A stretch of 49,088 nucleotides of DNA from Lachnospiraceae bacterium. GTDB taxonomy: Bacteria > Bacillota > Clostridia > Lachnospirales > Lachnospiraceae. The notes under the pieces are model-generated. The model made no database searches and had not been told where the DNA came from. It saw only the letters and a list, made by a program, of their open reading frames with translations. How positions within the stretch are numbered: position 1 is the stretch's first letter; every line of letters begins with the position of its first letter. The stretch lies in assembly GCA_029338875.1 (NCBI GenBank), contig JAQYBF010000026.1:1-49088 (forward strand), written 5' to 3'. Position numbers and translations under genes: made by a program. This document shows positions 42,031 through 49,088 of the stretch, one piece after another.

Positions 42031-42258
42031 AGTCGGAAAGCATCTCAGCAAGCCCCGAGCGCCCATCCCGGACGAATTTGCAAGCCGATGTGACTTCCGA
42101 ACGATCGACCGAGAAAAGCGATCAGCCCGAGGACTGTTTGAGCTGCGAAGCAGCGAGTTCCGCAGGGCCGCTTTTCGACAGGAGAGCGTTCGATGAAGTC
42201 TCACGGCGAAGCAACCCTGAGGACGGGATGGGCCTCGGGGCTGCTGACAGCTTCAGAC
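42031..42258. repeat. 230-bp imperfect inverted-repeat element downstream of aspA
   Basis: The left arm (42031-42125) and the reverse complement of the right arm (42160-42258) share blocks TCAGCA, GCCCCGAG, GCCCATCCCG, GACTTC, CGAACG and GAAAAGCG in order. The centre (42127-42160) holds a small GCTGC-GAA-GCAGC hairpin. The right arm reaches the aspA stop codon. It has no open reading frame I believe. It could be a structured non-coding RNA, a miniature transposable element or two inverted copies of a repeat. Confidence 0.7.
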
Positions 42259-43668
42259 TGCCTTCCGAACAGCCTCAGCCTGTGACTTCATACCGGTCAG
42301 AGCCCAGGGATCCAGAACCTGGTTCAGCTCCTCCTCAGTCATGATGCCCTCAGACAATACGATCTCACGAACCGAACGGTCCTCACGAACCGACTGCTTG
42401 GCAATCTCAGCCGACTTCTTGTAGCCGATGTAAGGGGACAGAGCCGTTGCAATACCGGCACTGCTTTCCATCAGATCCCGGCAGCGCTCGCGGTTAGCGG
42501 TAATACCAAGGATACAGTTATCAGTCAGAGTCTTAATGGCGCCGGTCATAGCCTCGATGGATTCAAAGATGTTATAGAAGGTCACCGGCTCAAAGGCATT
42601 GAGCTCCATCTGTCCGGCTTCGGCAGCCATGGAAATGGTCAGGTCATGACCTGCAACCAGGAAGGCAACCTGGTTTACAACCTCAGGAATAACGGGGTTT
42701 ACCTTTCCGGGCATAATCGAGGAACCATTCTGCTTGGCCGGAAGGTGAATCTCTGCAAGTCCGGTCTTGGGGCCGGAAGAAAGAAGACGAAGGTCATTGC
42801 ACATCTTGGAGAGGTCCAGGACACAGGTCTTTAAGGCACCGGAAACAGCAACGAAGCCATCCAGGTTCTCGGTCGCATCGAAGAGGTCCTCTGCCTGACG
42901 AAGCGGATATCCGGAAAGAGATGCAAGACAGGGTACGATGAAATTCAGATACATTTCCGAAGTGTTGATGGCAGTTCCGATTGCCGTACCTCCAAGGTTT
43001 ACGGTCAGCATCTCACGGCTGATCGTGTGCAGTCTCTTATGATCCCGCTTTAACATCACAGACCAGGCATGGAAGCTCTGGCCCAGACGCATGGGAACCG
43101 CATCCTGAAGCTGGGTCCGGCCCATCTTGATTACATCATCGAATTCCTCGGCCTTGTCGGAAAGGGCATCCTCGAGACGGGTCAGCTCGCTTTCCAGGGG
43201 CTTCAGAAGATCCAGAACCGTAAGCTTGCCGGCGGTCGGAATCACATCGTTTGTGGACTGAGCCATGTTGACGTGATCATTGGGATGAACGGTGGAATAA
43301 TCACCTTTCTTGGCTCCGAGGATTTCACAGGCCCGGTTTGCAATGACTTCGTTCATGTTCATGTTTGCGCTGGTGCCTGCACCGCCCTGAATGGCATCTA
43401 CAACGAAGGCGTCCCGAAGACCGCCTTCCATGACTTCCTCACTGGCCTTGATGATCGCATCGGCTTTTTTCTCATCCAGCTCGCCGGCCTGCTTGTTTGT
43501 CATGGCTGCGGCTTTCTTGATCATAGCCAGGTTCTTTAAGAAGGTAGGATTCATTGCATGTCCTGTAATCTGGAAATTTTCATGTGCTCTGAGAGACTGG
43601 ACTCCATAGTAGGCGCTTTCCGGTAATGCTTTTGTTCCGATTGAATCAGATTCCAAACGTGTTCTCAT
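42253..43668 (-). CDS. aspA: Aspartate ammonia-lyase
   Basis: This is a 471-residue enzyme of the fumarase/aspartase superfamily that reversibly converts L-aspartate to fumarate and ammonia. It has GGAGTSANMNMNEVIANRA near residue 95, HPNDHVNMAQSTND near 131 and the signature GSSIMPGKVNP near 315 with the catalytic Ser loop. The frame can start at 43695, but ATG at 43668 has GAGGA seven bases upstream and gives the standard start MRTRLESDSIG. Its terminator lies well beyond the stop, after the inverted-repeat element. The divergent Lrp-family gene may regulate it. Confidence 0.93.
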   Translation of the reverse strand: MRTRLESDSIGTKALPESAYYGVQSLRAHENFQITGHAMNPTFLKNLAMIKKAAAMTNKQAGELDEKKADAIIKASEEVMEGGLRDAFVVDAIQGGAGTSANMNMNEVIANRACEILGAKKGDYSTVHPNDHVNMAQSTNDVIPTAGKLTVLDLLKPLESELTRLEDALSDKAEEFDDVIKMGRTQLQDAVPMRLGQSFHAWSVMLKRDHKRLHTISREMLTVNLGGTAIGTAINTSEMYLNFIVPCLASLSGYPLRQAEDLFDATENLDGFVAVSGALKTCVLDLSKMCNDLRLLSSGPKTGLAEIHLPAKQNGSSIMPGKVNPVIPEVVNQVAFLVAGHDLTISMAAEAGQMELNAFEPVTFYNIFESIEAMTGAIKTLTDNCILGITANRERCRDLMESSAGIATALSPYIGYKKSAEIAKQSVREDRSVREIVLSEGIMTEEELNQVLDPWALTGMKSQAEAVRKAV

Positions 43669-43810
43669 ATTAGGTCCTCGCTTTCTCGCTATCACACATG
43701 GCCTTCCGTCGATTTATCAGGATTTCTTATCGGCCTGCTTTGTTTATGCTGGAAGAATACCCCTCTTTTTGGCGTTTGTAAATATTATTAAGTTAATGCT
43801 GACAGAATTA

Positions 43811-43838
43811 TTGATTTTTCATGGTTTCATATTATAAT
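43811..43838 (+). promoter_or_regulatory. Promoter of the lrp-like gene
   Basis: TTGATT (43811-43816) and TATAAT (43833-43838) are 16 bases apart, 135 bp before the ATG. The AT-rich region between the divergent aspA and lrp-like genes (43669-43972) probably also holds the aspA promoter and operator sites. Confidence 0.55.
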
Positions 43839-43972
43839 ATTTAATTGAAAGTTGATTTTTATTTAAATTGTTAATTACTATCAAATCGTCAGGTAATGGG
43901 ACTGATTAGTCTTCCTTATGAATAGCTTCTGCATTCAAAGCAGCAGACTTGGATTTAGAAAGGAAAGAGAAC

Positions 43973-44605
43973 ATGGATTATTCAAGCAATCGTGAAAATA
44001 TCCCGGGAAAAGCTCTCGATTCCGAGAGGGATGACAGACAGAAAAAAACGGGCCGTTCGAAACAGAGAAGCAGGAAGGCGCCGGCTGAAAGTTCCGAAAT
44101 CGAAAAGGACCTGCCTTCCGGTCAGACTCCGCTTTGGGAATCTGAACAGCCGGCAGATCTGGATGAGAAAGAACTGGATCCGATCGACCGGAAGATCATC
44201 CGGATTCTCTTAAAAAATGCACGAACACCGGTAAAGGAAATCGCAAGTCAGGTCTTCCTTTCCTCTCCGGCAGTCTCGGCCCGGATTGACAAGCTCGAGA
44301 AGGCCGGTATTATCCGCGGCTTCCATGCCGAGGTCGACTACCGCCGCTTCGGCTATCATATCAAAGCCTTTATCAACCTCGAAGTCGCTCCCGATCAGAA
44401 GCAGGAATTCTATCCCTATATCCAGAGCATCGATAATGTTGTGGAATGCAACTGCGTGACCGGCGACTATTCCATGCTGATCGAAACCGTCTTCCAGACC
44501 ACCGAGCAGCTGGATCATTTCATTAATGAACTTCAGCATTTCGGAAAAACGAAGACCCTGATCGCCTTCTCCACTTCCGTTGAGCACAGAGATGTGCCAA
44601 TCTGA
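43973..44605 (+). CDS. Lrp/AsnC-family regulator with charged N-terminal extension
   Basis: This is a 210-residue regulator. The core begins near residue 66: LDPIDRKIIRILLKNARTPV, SSPAVSARIDKLEKAGIIRGF (recognition helix and wing) and the RAM effector domain with CVTGDYSMLIETVF. Family members are about 150-165 residues, so the first 65 residues, rich in Lys, Arg, Ser and Glu, are an extension of unknown role. A TTG at 43949 would add eight residues, but AAGGAAAGAG lies just before ATG at 43973. It is divergent from aspA, so regulation of aspartate or amino-acid metabolism is plausible. Confidence 0.88.
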   Translation: MDYSSNRENIPGKALDSERDDRQKKTGRSKQRSRKAPAESSEIEKDLPSGQTPLWESEQPADLDEKELDPIDRKIIRILLKNARTPVKEIASQVFLSSPAVSARIDKLEKAGIIRGFHAEVDYRRFGYHIKAFINLEVAPDQKQEFYPYIQSIDNVVECNCVTGDYSMLIETVFQTTEQLDHFINELQHFGKTKTLIAFSTSVEHRDVPI

Positions 44606-44710
44606 GCAAAATCAAAAAGCTATAAAAATTGCTGTGCACTGATGAAGAATCCATAGAAGTATAAAGCGGCTGCCTGAGAAACAGTCTCTATGAAAATTCT
44701 GAATCTGTCT

Positions 44711-44750
44711 TCAAAAAAAGATCCCGAGCCACGGCCCGGGATCTTTCTAT
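44711..44750. terminator. Bidirectional terminator
   Basis: AAAGATCCCG (44717-44726) pairs with CGGGATCTTT (44737-44746). The plus strand continues TTTCTATTTC, the minus strand TTTTTTTGAAG. It separates the lrp-like gene from the convergent SDR remnant and GltD-like gene. Confidence 0.85.
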
Positions 44751-44774
44751 TTCATCTAAAATTTGTCTTAGAAC

Positions 44775-44879
44775 TTATACGCAGGTATAACCGCCGTCAA
44801 CGGCCAGGATCTGTCCGGTGACGTAGCTGGACTCCTCTGCGCCAAGGAATATGGCTGCGGAATTCAGCTCGCCTGCGAA
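44775..44879 (-). pseudogene. 3' remnant of a short-chain dehydrogenase gene
   Basis: Just past the stop codon of the GltD-like gene, in another frame, 34 codons encode FAGELNSAAIFLG, EESSYVTGQ and LAVDGGYTCV followed by TAA. This is the C-terminal cofactor and tetramer region of an SDR enzyme (compare SSYVTGQ and DGG in FabG). The N-terminal 210 or so residues with the NAD motif and YxxxK are absent. It cannot be functional. Confidence 0.8.
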
Positions 44880-44881
44880 CC

Positions 44882-47785
44882 TTATTTCTTCTCTTCTTCG
44901 GAAAATACAACTGCATTTCCGATATCGGGATGGGCCTTGTTGAATTCCTTATTCTTATTGAATTCTCTGCGCTTTTCCCGCATGATCTTCGCTTCTTCAG
45001 AGCCGGAATTCTTCAGGATCCGGAAGGCTCTCTTAATTGCATAAGGCGCCAGACCCTTGATCTTATCCTCTGCGAAACGCATGTCTGTGTTCTCCGGATG
45101 ATCTCTGTAGAGATGGATGGCGTCAAACTGGCAGCGGGTCGTGCAGATTCCGCAGCCGATGCACTTGTTGGGATCGACAACCGAGGCGCCGCAGCCAAGA
45201 CAGCGGCTGGTCTCTGTGGCAACCTGCTCTGCAGTCAGCGTTCCATGATTGTCACGGAAGGGATCGACGCCCTCCGGATGATCAATGGCTTCCTGACGGC
45301 CGGCTGTATCATAGGAATCGATCCGAAGATCATCCTTATCAAGTTCCAGATAATTGTGACGGTCTCGTCCGATCGTCATGGAAGCATTCCACTGGACGTA
45401 GCGGTTCAGGGAATCTGCGGCATAATGGCCTTCCGCAATGGCATCGATGACAAATTTAGGGCCTGTCAGAACATCGCCTCCGACGAAGATCTCAGGATCC
45501 TCGGTCTGGAAGGTCAGAGCATCCGCCTTGGGATAATTTCCGTGATGGAAGGTTACCTTCCGGTCATCGAGGAGTCCGCCCCATTCGATGGCCTGGCCGA
45601 TGGCGAAGACAATATGCTGACAGGAGACTTCCTGTGTCACGCTCTCATCATACAGAGGGGAGAAACGCTTGGTCTCCGGATCAATGGTCCGGGTGCACTT
45701 CTTAAATACAATGCCGGATACCTTCTTTTCCTTATCGACAAGGACTTCCTTAGGGCCCCATCCGTTCAGGATCTCGATTTTGTCATCCAGAGTCTCCTGA
45801 ATTTCGGACTTGCTTGCCGGCATCTCGTCTCTCTGCTCCAGGGAAACCATGGTCACATGGCTGGCGCCGCGCTTAACGGCATTCCGTGCGCAGTCAACAG
45901 CTACATTTCCGCCGCCGACAACGACGACATCGCCTTCAATGGCCGGATGACCATTGGCCATTGAACTCTGCAGATAATGAACGGCGATATCGGTACCTTC
46001 AGCCGTGTCATTTGCCACACCGGGACGGCGTCCGCCCTGGCAGCCGATGGCGATATAGAATGCCTTGAAGCCCTGATCCTTCAGCTCTTTCAGAGTGATA
46101 TCCTTACCGACCTCGACTCCGCAGCGGATCTCGACGCCAAGCTTCTCAATGACTTCGATTTCCTTTGCAATGACATCCTTTTCGAGCTTATAGGAAGGAA
46201 TGCCATAGGTCATCATGCCGCCGGCCTTCTCGTGCTTTTCGAAGACAACCGGCGAATAACCCATGAGGGCCAGATAGTAGGCACAGGAAAGACCTGCGGG
46301 ACCGGCGCCGATGATGGCAATCTTCTGGTCAAATTTACCGGTAACAGATGCCACAGCCTTCTTCGGAATATAAGGCTGATCCTGTGCCAGATCATAGTCT
46401 GCCACGAATTTCTTCACAGCGTCGATGGAAACAGCCTCATCAATGGTTGCTCTGGTACAGGCGGTCTCGCATCTCTTGTTGCAGACTCTTCCGCAGACTG
46501 CCGGGAAGGGATTCATAGTCTTAATCAGAGCCAGTGCCTCTTCATACTTTCCTTCCTTTGCCTTCTGCAGGTAGCCCTGAACCGGAACATGAGCCGGACA
46601 GGCTGCCTTACAGGGAGAGGAACCGGTCTGCCAGCTGTTGTACATCCGGGCCGTATCACGGTAGTTTTCATCCCAGGCATATCTGCCCCAGTGAATGGCA
46701 TCGGGCAGAATGGACTTGGGATATTCGGGCAGGGTGCCGTCCTTTTTGCAGAGCTTCTGACCGAGCTTGACAGCGCCGGCAGGACAGGCCTCCACGCAGA
46801 GACCGCAGGCCACACAGTTTTCCGGCGTGGTCTTCGCCGTATAGGCGCTCTTGGACAGATTGGGCGTATTGAAGAGCATGCTGGTCCGGAGGGCGTTGCA
46901 GATCTTCACGTCGCAGTTACAGATATCGAAAATATGGTTCTCACCGTCGATATTGGTAATCTGATGAACGAAGCCGTTGTCCTCCGCCTTCTTACAGATC
47001 TCGATGGCCTCTTCCTTGGTAATATAGTGGGCTCTCTTGGTCTCGACCGAATAGTCGGCCATGTCGCCGACCTGGATGCACCAGTCGTTGAAATCATCGG
47101 CGCAGCCTTCTCCCAGAGTGGCCCGGGAGTAGCGGCAGGAACAGATGCCGGCGGAAATATGGCCGTCATACTTATTGAGCCAGTAGGAAATATGCTCGAG
47201 ATCCACCGACTCCTGGCTCACATCCAGAGCCTTCTCGACCGGAATGACATGCATGCCGATGCCGTCGCCTCCGGGAGGAACCATCTGGGTGATCCCGGCC
47301 AGGGGATCGAAGGTCATCCGCTCAAAGGCCGAAGCCACCGGAGGATTCTTGTCTACACGGTCCTTGGAGGAATTGAAAAGCTCTCCGACGCCGGGTACGA
47401 AGTAGGGAATTCTCCAGCGCTGAATCCGGGGCTTTCCCTCGATCGGGCCATTGTGATCATAGCAGTCGGAATAATCATACTCGAGTATGCCGACATAGCT
47501 CATCTGATAGAGGAGATCCCTTAAGTCCTTCTCATTGTACTGCGGGTTCATTTTCTGAAGTTCTTCAAAGGTGTAGAACTTCCGAAGCTTCATCTTATTT
47601 GCTGCGACCGCCATCTCATGGGTAACGACTTCCTTCAGTCCCCAGTATTCGGAATCCTCCGTTGTGATTCCCTTGATCTTGTGGGGAACACAGTCCGTAA
47701 TTTTTCTGGCCAGCTTTGCGATCTCCGGGTCTTTTTCGGCCTCCCCCTGATATTTGGACCGCACGGTCTTAAACTGTTCGGGCAT
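44882..47785 (-). CDS. GltD-like FAD/NAD(P) oxidoreductase with N-terminal iron-sulfur region
   Basis: This is a 967-residue iron-sulfur flavoprotein. Residues 1-310 form a region with an HTH-like start and several scattered Cys motifs (CSCRYS, CNCDVKIC) that I do not recognise. ENCVACGLCVEACP (322-335) is a [4Fe-4S] ferredoxin motif. From about 385 the chain resembles the glutamate synthase small subunit: PCKAACPAHVPVQGY, CGRVCNKRCETAC, FAD motif IIGAGPAGLSCAYYL near 491, NAD(P) motif VVVGGGNVAVDCARNAV near 620. A C-terminal ferredoxin motif CIGCGICTTRC lies near 895. No GltB partner is nearby, so it probably shuttles electrons between NAD(P)H and ferredoxin or an unknown acceptor. The frame starts at 47896, but ATG 47785 with AAAGGATAG upstream gives the natural start. 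Confidence 0.85.
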   Translation of the reverse strand: MPEQFKTVRSKYQGEAEKDPEIAKLARKITDCVPHKIKGITTEDSEYWGLKEVVTHEMAVAANKMKLRKFYTFEELQKMNPQYNEKDLRDLLYQMSYVGILEYDYSDCYDHNGPIEGKPRIQRWRIPYFVPGVGELFNSSKDRVDKNPPVASAFERMTFDPLAGITQMVPPGGDGIGMHVIPVEKALDVSQESVDLEHISYWLNKYDGHISAGICSCRYSRATLGEGCADDFNDWCIQVGDMADYSVETKRAHYITKEEAIEICKKAEDNGFVHQITNIDGENHIFDICNCDVKICNALRTSMLFNTPNLSKSAYTAKTTPENCVACGLCVEACPAGAVKLGQKLCKKDGTLPEYPKSILPDAIHWGRYAWDENYRDTARMYNSWQTGSSPCKAACPAHVPVQGYLQKAKEGKYEEALALIKTMNPFPAVCGRVCNKRCETACTRATIDEAVSIDAVKKFVADYDLAQDQPYIPKKAVASVTGKFDQKIAIIGAGPAGLSCAYYLALMGYSPVVFEKHEKAGGMMTYGIPSYKLEKDVIAKEIEVIEKLGVEIRCGVEVGKDITLKELKDQGFKAFYIAIGCQGGRRPGVANDTAEGTDIAVHYLQSSMANGHPAIEGDVVVVGGGNVAVDCARNAVKRGASHVTMVSLEQRDEMPASKSEIQETLDDKIEILNGWGPKEVLVDKEKKVSGIVFKKCTRTIDPETKRFSPLYDESVTQEVSCQHIVFAIGQAIEWGGLLDDRKVTFHHGNYPKADALTFQTEDPEIFVGGDVLTGPKFVIDAIAEGHYAADSLNRYVQWNASMTIGRDRHNYLELDKDDLRIDSYDTAGRQEAIDHPEGVDPFRDNHGTLTAEQVATETSRCLGCGASVVDPNKCIGCGICTTRCQFDAIHLYRDHPENTDMRFAEDKIKGLAPYAIKRAFRILKNSGSEEAKIMREKRREFNKNKEFNKAHPDIGNAVVFSEEEKK

Positions 47786-47886
47786 AATTCCTATCCTTTC
47801 TTGTGTTAACTGACAGTGGATGAAATTTAGACCAATCCCCAGAAGAATATCCCCGGGCCATCGGCAGAAAATCACATCCTGACAAT

Positions 47887-47912
47887 AATTTAACATAGTT
47901 CCTATGAAATTT
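47887..47912. promoter_or_regulatory. Inverted repeat upstream of the GltD-like gene
   Basis: CATAG and CTATG flank TTC, with AATTT and AAATTT further out, giving an imperfect 26-bp palindrome. It lies about 100 bp before the start at 47785. An operator is possible but not proven. Confidence 0.3.
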
Positions 47913-47974
47913 CACCAACGAAAACCAGATAAAATATTGCAAAAACATGGGATTCCACAAATTCTTCCAGAGTC

Positions 47975-47995
47975 TTGTACTTGTACCTGTACAGG
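47975..47995. promoter_or_regulatory. GTAC repeat and palindrome upstream of the PTS gene
   Basis: TTGTAC, TTGTAC and CTGTAC follow each other with a period of six bases; the last is part of the palindrome CCTGTACAGG (47986-47995). The site lies upstream of the promoter at 48008-48036 and may be a regulator site. Confidence 0.35.
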
Positions 47996-48007
47996 CGGCC
48001 TTACAAC

Positions 48008-48036
48008 TTTACCGTGCTAAAGACATCTGCTATAAT
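48008..48036 (+). promoter_or_regulatory. Promoter of the PTS IIC-type gene
   Basis: TTTACC (48008-48013) and TATAAT (48031-48036) are 17 bases apart. About 100 bases of leader follow before the Shine-Dalgarno site GAGGAAAGG. Confidence 0.65.
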
Positions 48037-48143
48037 TCAAACGTTTAAGTGTTCGACGGAACCGGCATTCTGCAGGATTTCGTCAGATTGTACGCGGCCC
48101 TCTTTTCCGATAGAAAGGAAGGCACGCTGGGAGGAAAGGTATT

Positions 48144-49088
48144 ATGAACGCAGGAAAACCAACGGACATAGAAGAAAGCAGATTCAAGGCTTTTCTCAAG
48201 CGAAAGAACATTGAAATTTCTCTGAAGCGCTACGGAATCGATGCCCTGGGCGCCATGGCTCAGGGACTCTTCTGTTCCCTTCTCATCGGAACCATCATCA
48301 ATACCCTCGGAACTCTTTTTCACATCCCCTTCTTATTAGGAACGGTTGCCACCATTGCAGGCACTGACTATACGGTCGGCGGCCTGGCCATGGCCATGAG
48401 CGGCCCGGCTATGGCAGTTGCCATCGGCTATGCCTTACAGTGCCCGCCCCTGGTCCTCTTTTCCCTGGTAGCCGTTGGCTTTGCATCCAATGCCTTAGGT
48501 GGCGCCGGCGGTCCCCTGGCCGTCCTCTTCGTAGCCATCATCACCGCGGAAATCGGAAAGATGGTATCCAAGGAGACCAAGGTCGATATCCTTGTCACGC
48601 CCCTTGTCACCGTCGGCGTCGGCGTCCTTCTTTCCTGGCTCATTGCTCCGCCTCTCGGAAAACTGGCCATGCTCCTCGGAAATCTGATTATGGTCGCAAC
48701 CGAGCTTCAGCCCTTCTGGATGGGAATCCTGGTTTCCGTCATCGTCGGCATCGCTCTGACTCTTCCGATTTCGTCCGCTGCCATCTGCGCTGCGCTTTCC
48801 CTGACCGGTCTTGCCGGCGGCGCTGCCGTTGCAGGCTGCTGCGCTCAGATGGTCGGCTTTGCCGTTATGAGCTTTAAAGAAAATAAATGGGGCGGCCTGG
48901 TATCCCAGGGCATCGGAACCTCCATGCTTCAGATGCCGAACATCGTTAAGAATCCCCGGATCTGGATTGCTCCGATCCTGACTTCCGCCATCACAGGCCC
49001 CATCGCAACCTGTCTCTTCCATCTGGAAATGAACGGCCCGGCCATTGATTCCGGCATGGGTACCTGCGGTCTCTGCGGACAGATCGGT
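48144..49088 (+). CDS. PTS sugar transporter subunit IIC-type membrane protein (partial)
   Basis: The frame opens at ATG 48144 after GAGGAAAGG and stays open for 315 codons to the window end, so the 3' end is missing. The first 35 residues are polar and basic; then come at least eight hydrophobic segments (starting GALGAMAQGLFCSLLIGTII) with Gly-rich repeats. Cys-rich GCCAQMVGFAVMSF and GTCGLCGQIG near the end are typical of the PTS_EIIC_2 family. This family lacks clear EIIA/EIIB partners in many genomes and its substrate is unclear. The adjacent GTAC repeats hint at specific regulation. Confidence 0.75.
   Translation, partial: MNAGKPTDIEESRFKAFLKRKNIEISLKRYGIDALGAMAQGLFCSLLIGTIINTLGTLFHIPFLLGTVATIAGTDYTVGGLAMAMSGPAMAVAIGYALQCPPLVLFSLVAVGFASNALGGAGGPLAVLFVAIITAEIGKMVSKETKVDILVTPLVTVGVGVLLSWLIAPPLGKLAMLLGNLIMVATELQPFWMGILVSVIVGIALTLPISSAAICAALSLTGLAGGAAVAGCCAQMVGFAVMSFKENKWGGLVSQGIGTSMLQMPNIVKNPRIWIAPILTSAITGPIATCLFHLEMNGPAIDSGMGTCGLCGQIG

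Noticed and set aside
42031-42258. Possible rRNA or tRNA fragment or group II intron
   Set aside because: No conserved rRNA, tRNA or intron domain V sequence was found; the region is described only as an inverted-repeat element.
45977-47524. 515-codon plus-strand frame opposite the GltD-like gene
   Set aside because: The minus strand encodes FAD, NAD and ferredoxin motifs in order, so this is an antisense shadow.

Overview
The window looks like the chromosome of a Gram-positive anaerobe of the Bacillota, most likely class Clostridia (Lachnospiraceae or a relative). The evidence is strong purine-rich Shine-Dalgarno sites, FabK instead of FabI, clostridial-type regulators (PucR, Rrf2, Lrp, AraC), a bile salt hydrolase, C69 dipeptidase, aspartate ammonia-lyase and L-lactate dehydrogenase, ferredoxin-type flavoproteins, and many U-tailed hairpin terminators. 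No rRNA, tRNA, CRISPR array, intact insertion sequence or prophage gene was seen. The genus is not determinable from what I can see.

Layout. 1-5.8 kb (minus): a small deoxyribosyltransferase-like protein, then an operon read as amidinohydrolase, HisC-type aminotransferase, RocB-type M20 peptidase and 2-hydroxyacid dehydrogenase. 6.1-9.9 kb: a PucR regulator (minus) divergent from a polar amino-acid ABC transporter (plus). Together these look like an uptake and breakdown unit for a guanidino amino acid such as arginine. 10-21.8 kb (minus): a polysaccharide deacetylase and a complete fatty-acid synthesis operon, acpP-accB-accC-accDA-fabH-fabK-fabD-fabG-fabF-fabZ-marR. It has one clear promoter and a palindrome just downstream of it. 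22-24.8 kb (minus): two N-terminal-nucleophile hydrolases, a bile salt hydrolase and a C69 dipeptidase. 24.9-28.6 kb: a decayed region with a MATE gene that lost its middle behind an intact-looking leader-peptide attenuator, a YczE-type membrane protein, a 5'-truncated Gfo/Idh gene and an unknown low-complexity protein.

28.7-38.1 kb is the most unusual part. A P-loop kinase is followed by a single gene fusing an APC-family amino-acid permease to an iron-dependent alcohol dehydrogenase. Next come an ornithine cyclodeaminase-family enzyme, an AraC regulator and a four-gene flavoprotein oxidase operon of the HcnABC / opine oxidase type. I infer a catabolic system for an imported amine or N-substituted amino acid. 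38.2-44.6 kb: Rrf2 regulator, TMEM175-like channel, NudC, L-lactate dehydrogenase, a glutaredoxin-like protein, aspartate ammonia-lyase and an Lrp regulator. A 230-bp imperfect inverted repeat of unknown nature lies just after aspA. 44.7-49 kb: a 967-residue GltD-like iron-sulfur flavoprotein and the start of a PTS IIC-type membrane protein that runs off the window.

Two patterns recur. First, several genes (ABC transporter, pucR, ornithine cyclodeaminase-like gene, oxidase operon, MATE remnant) have a terminator hairpin between the likely promoter and the start codon, which suggests widespread control by attenuation. Second, four genes survive only as 3' parts (def, MATE, Gfo/Idh, SDR), two of them directly abutting the stop codon of an intact neighbour, which points to deletion-driven gene loss.
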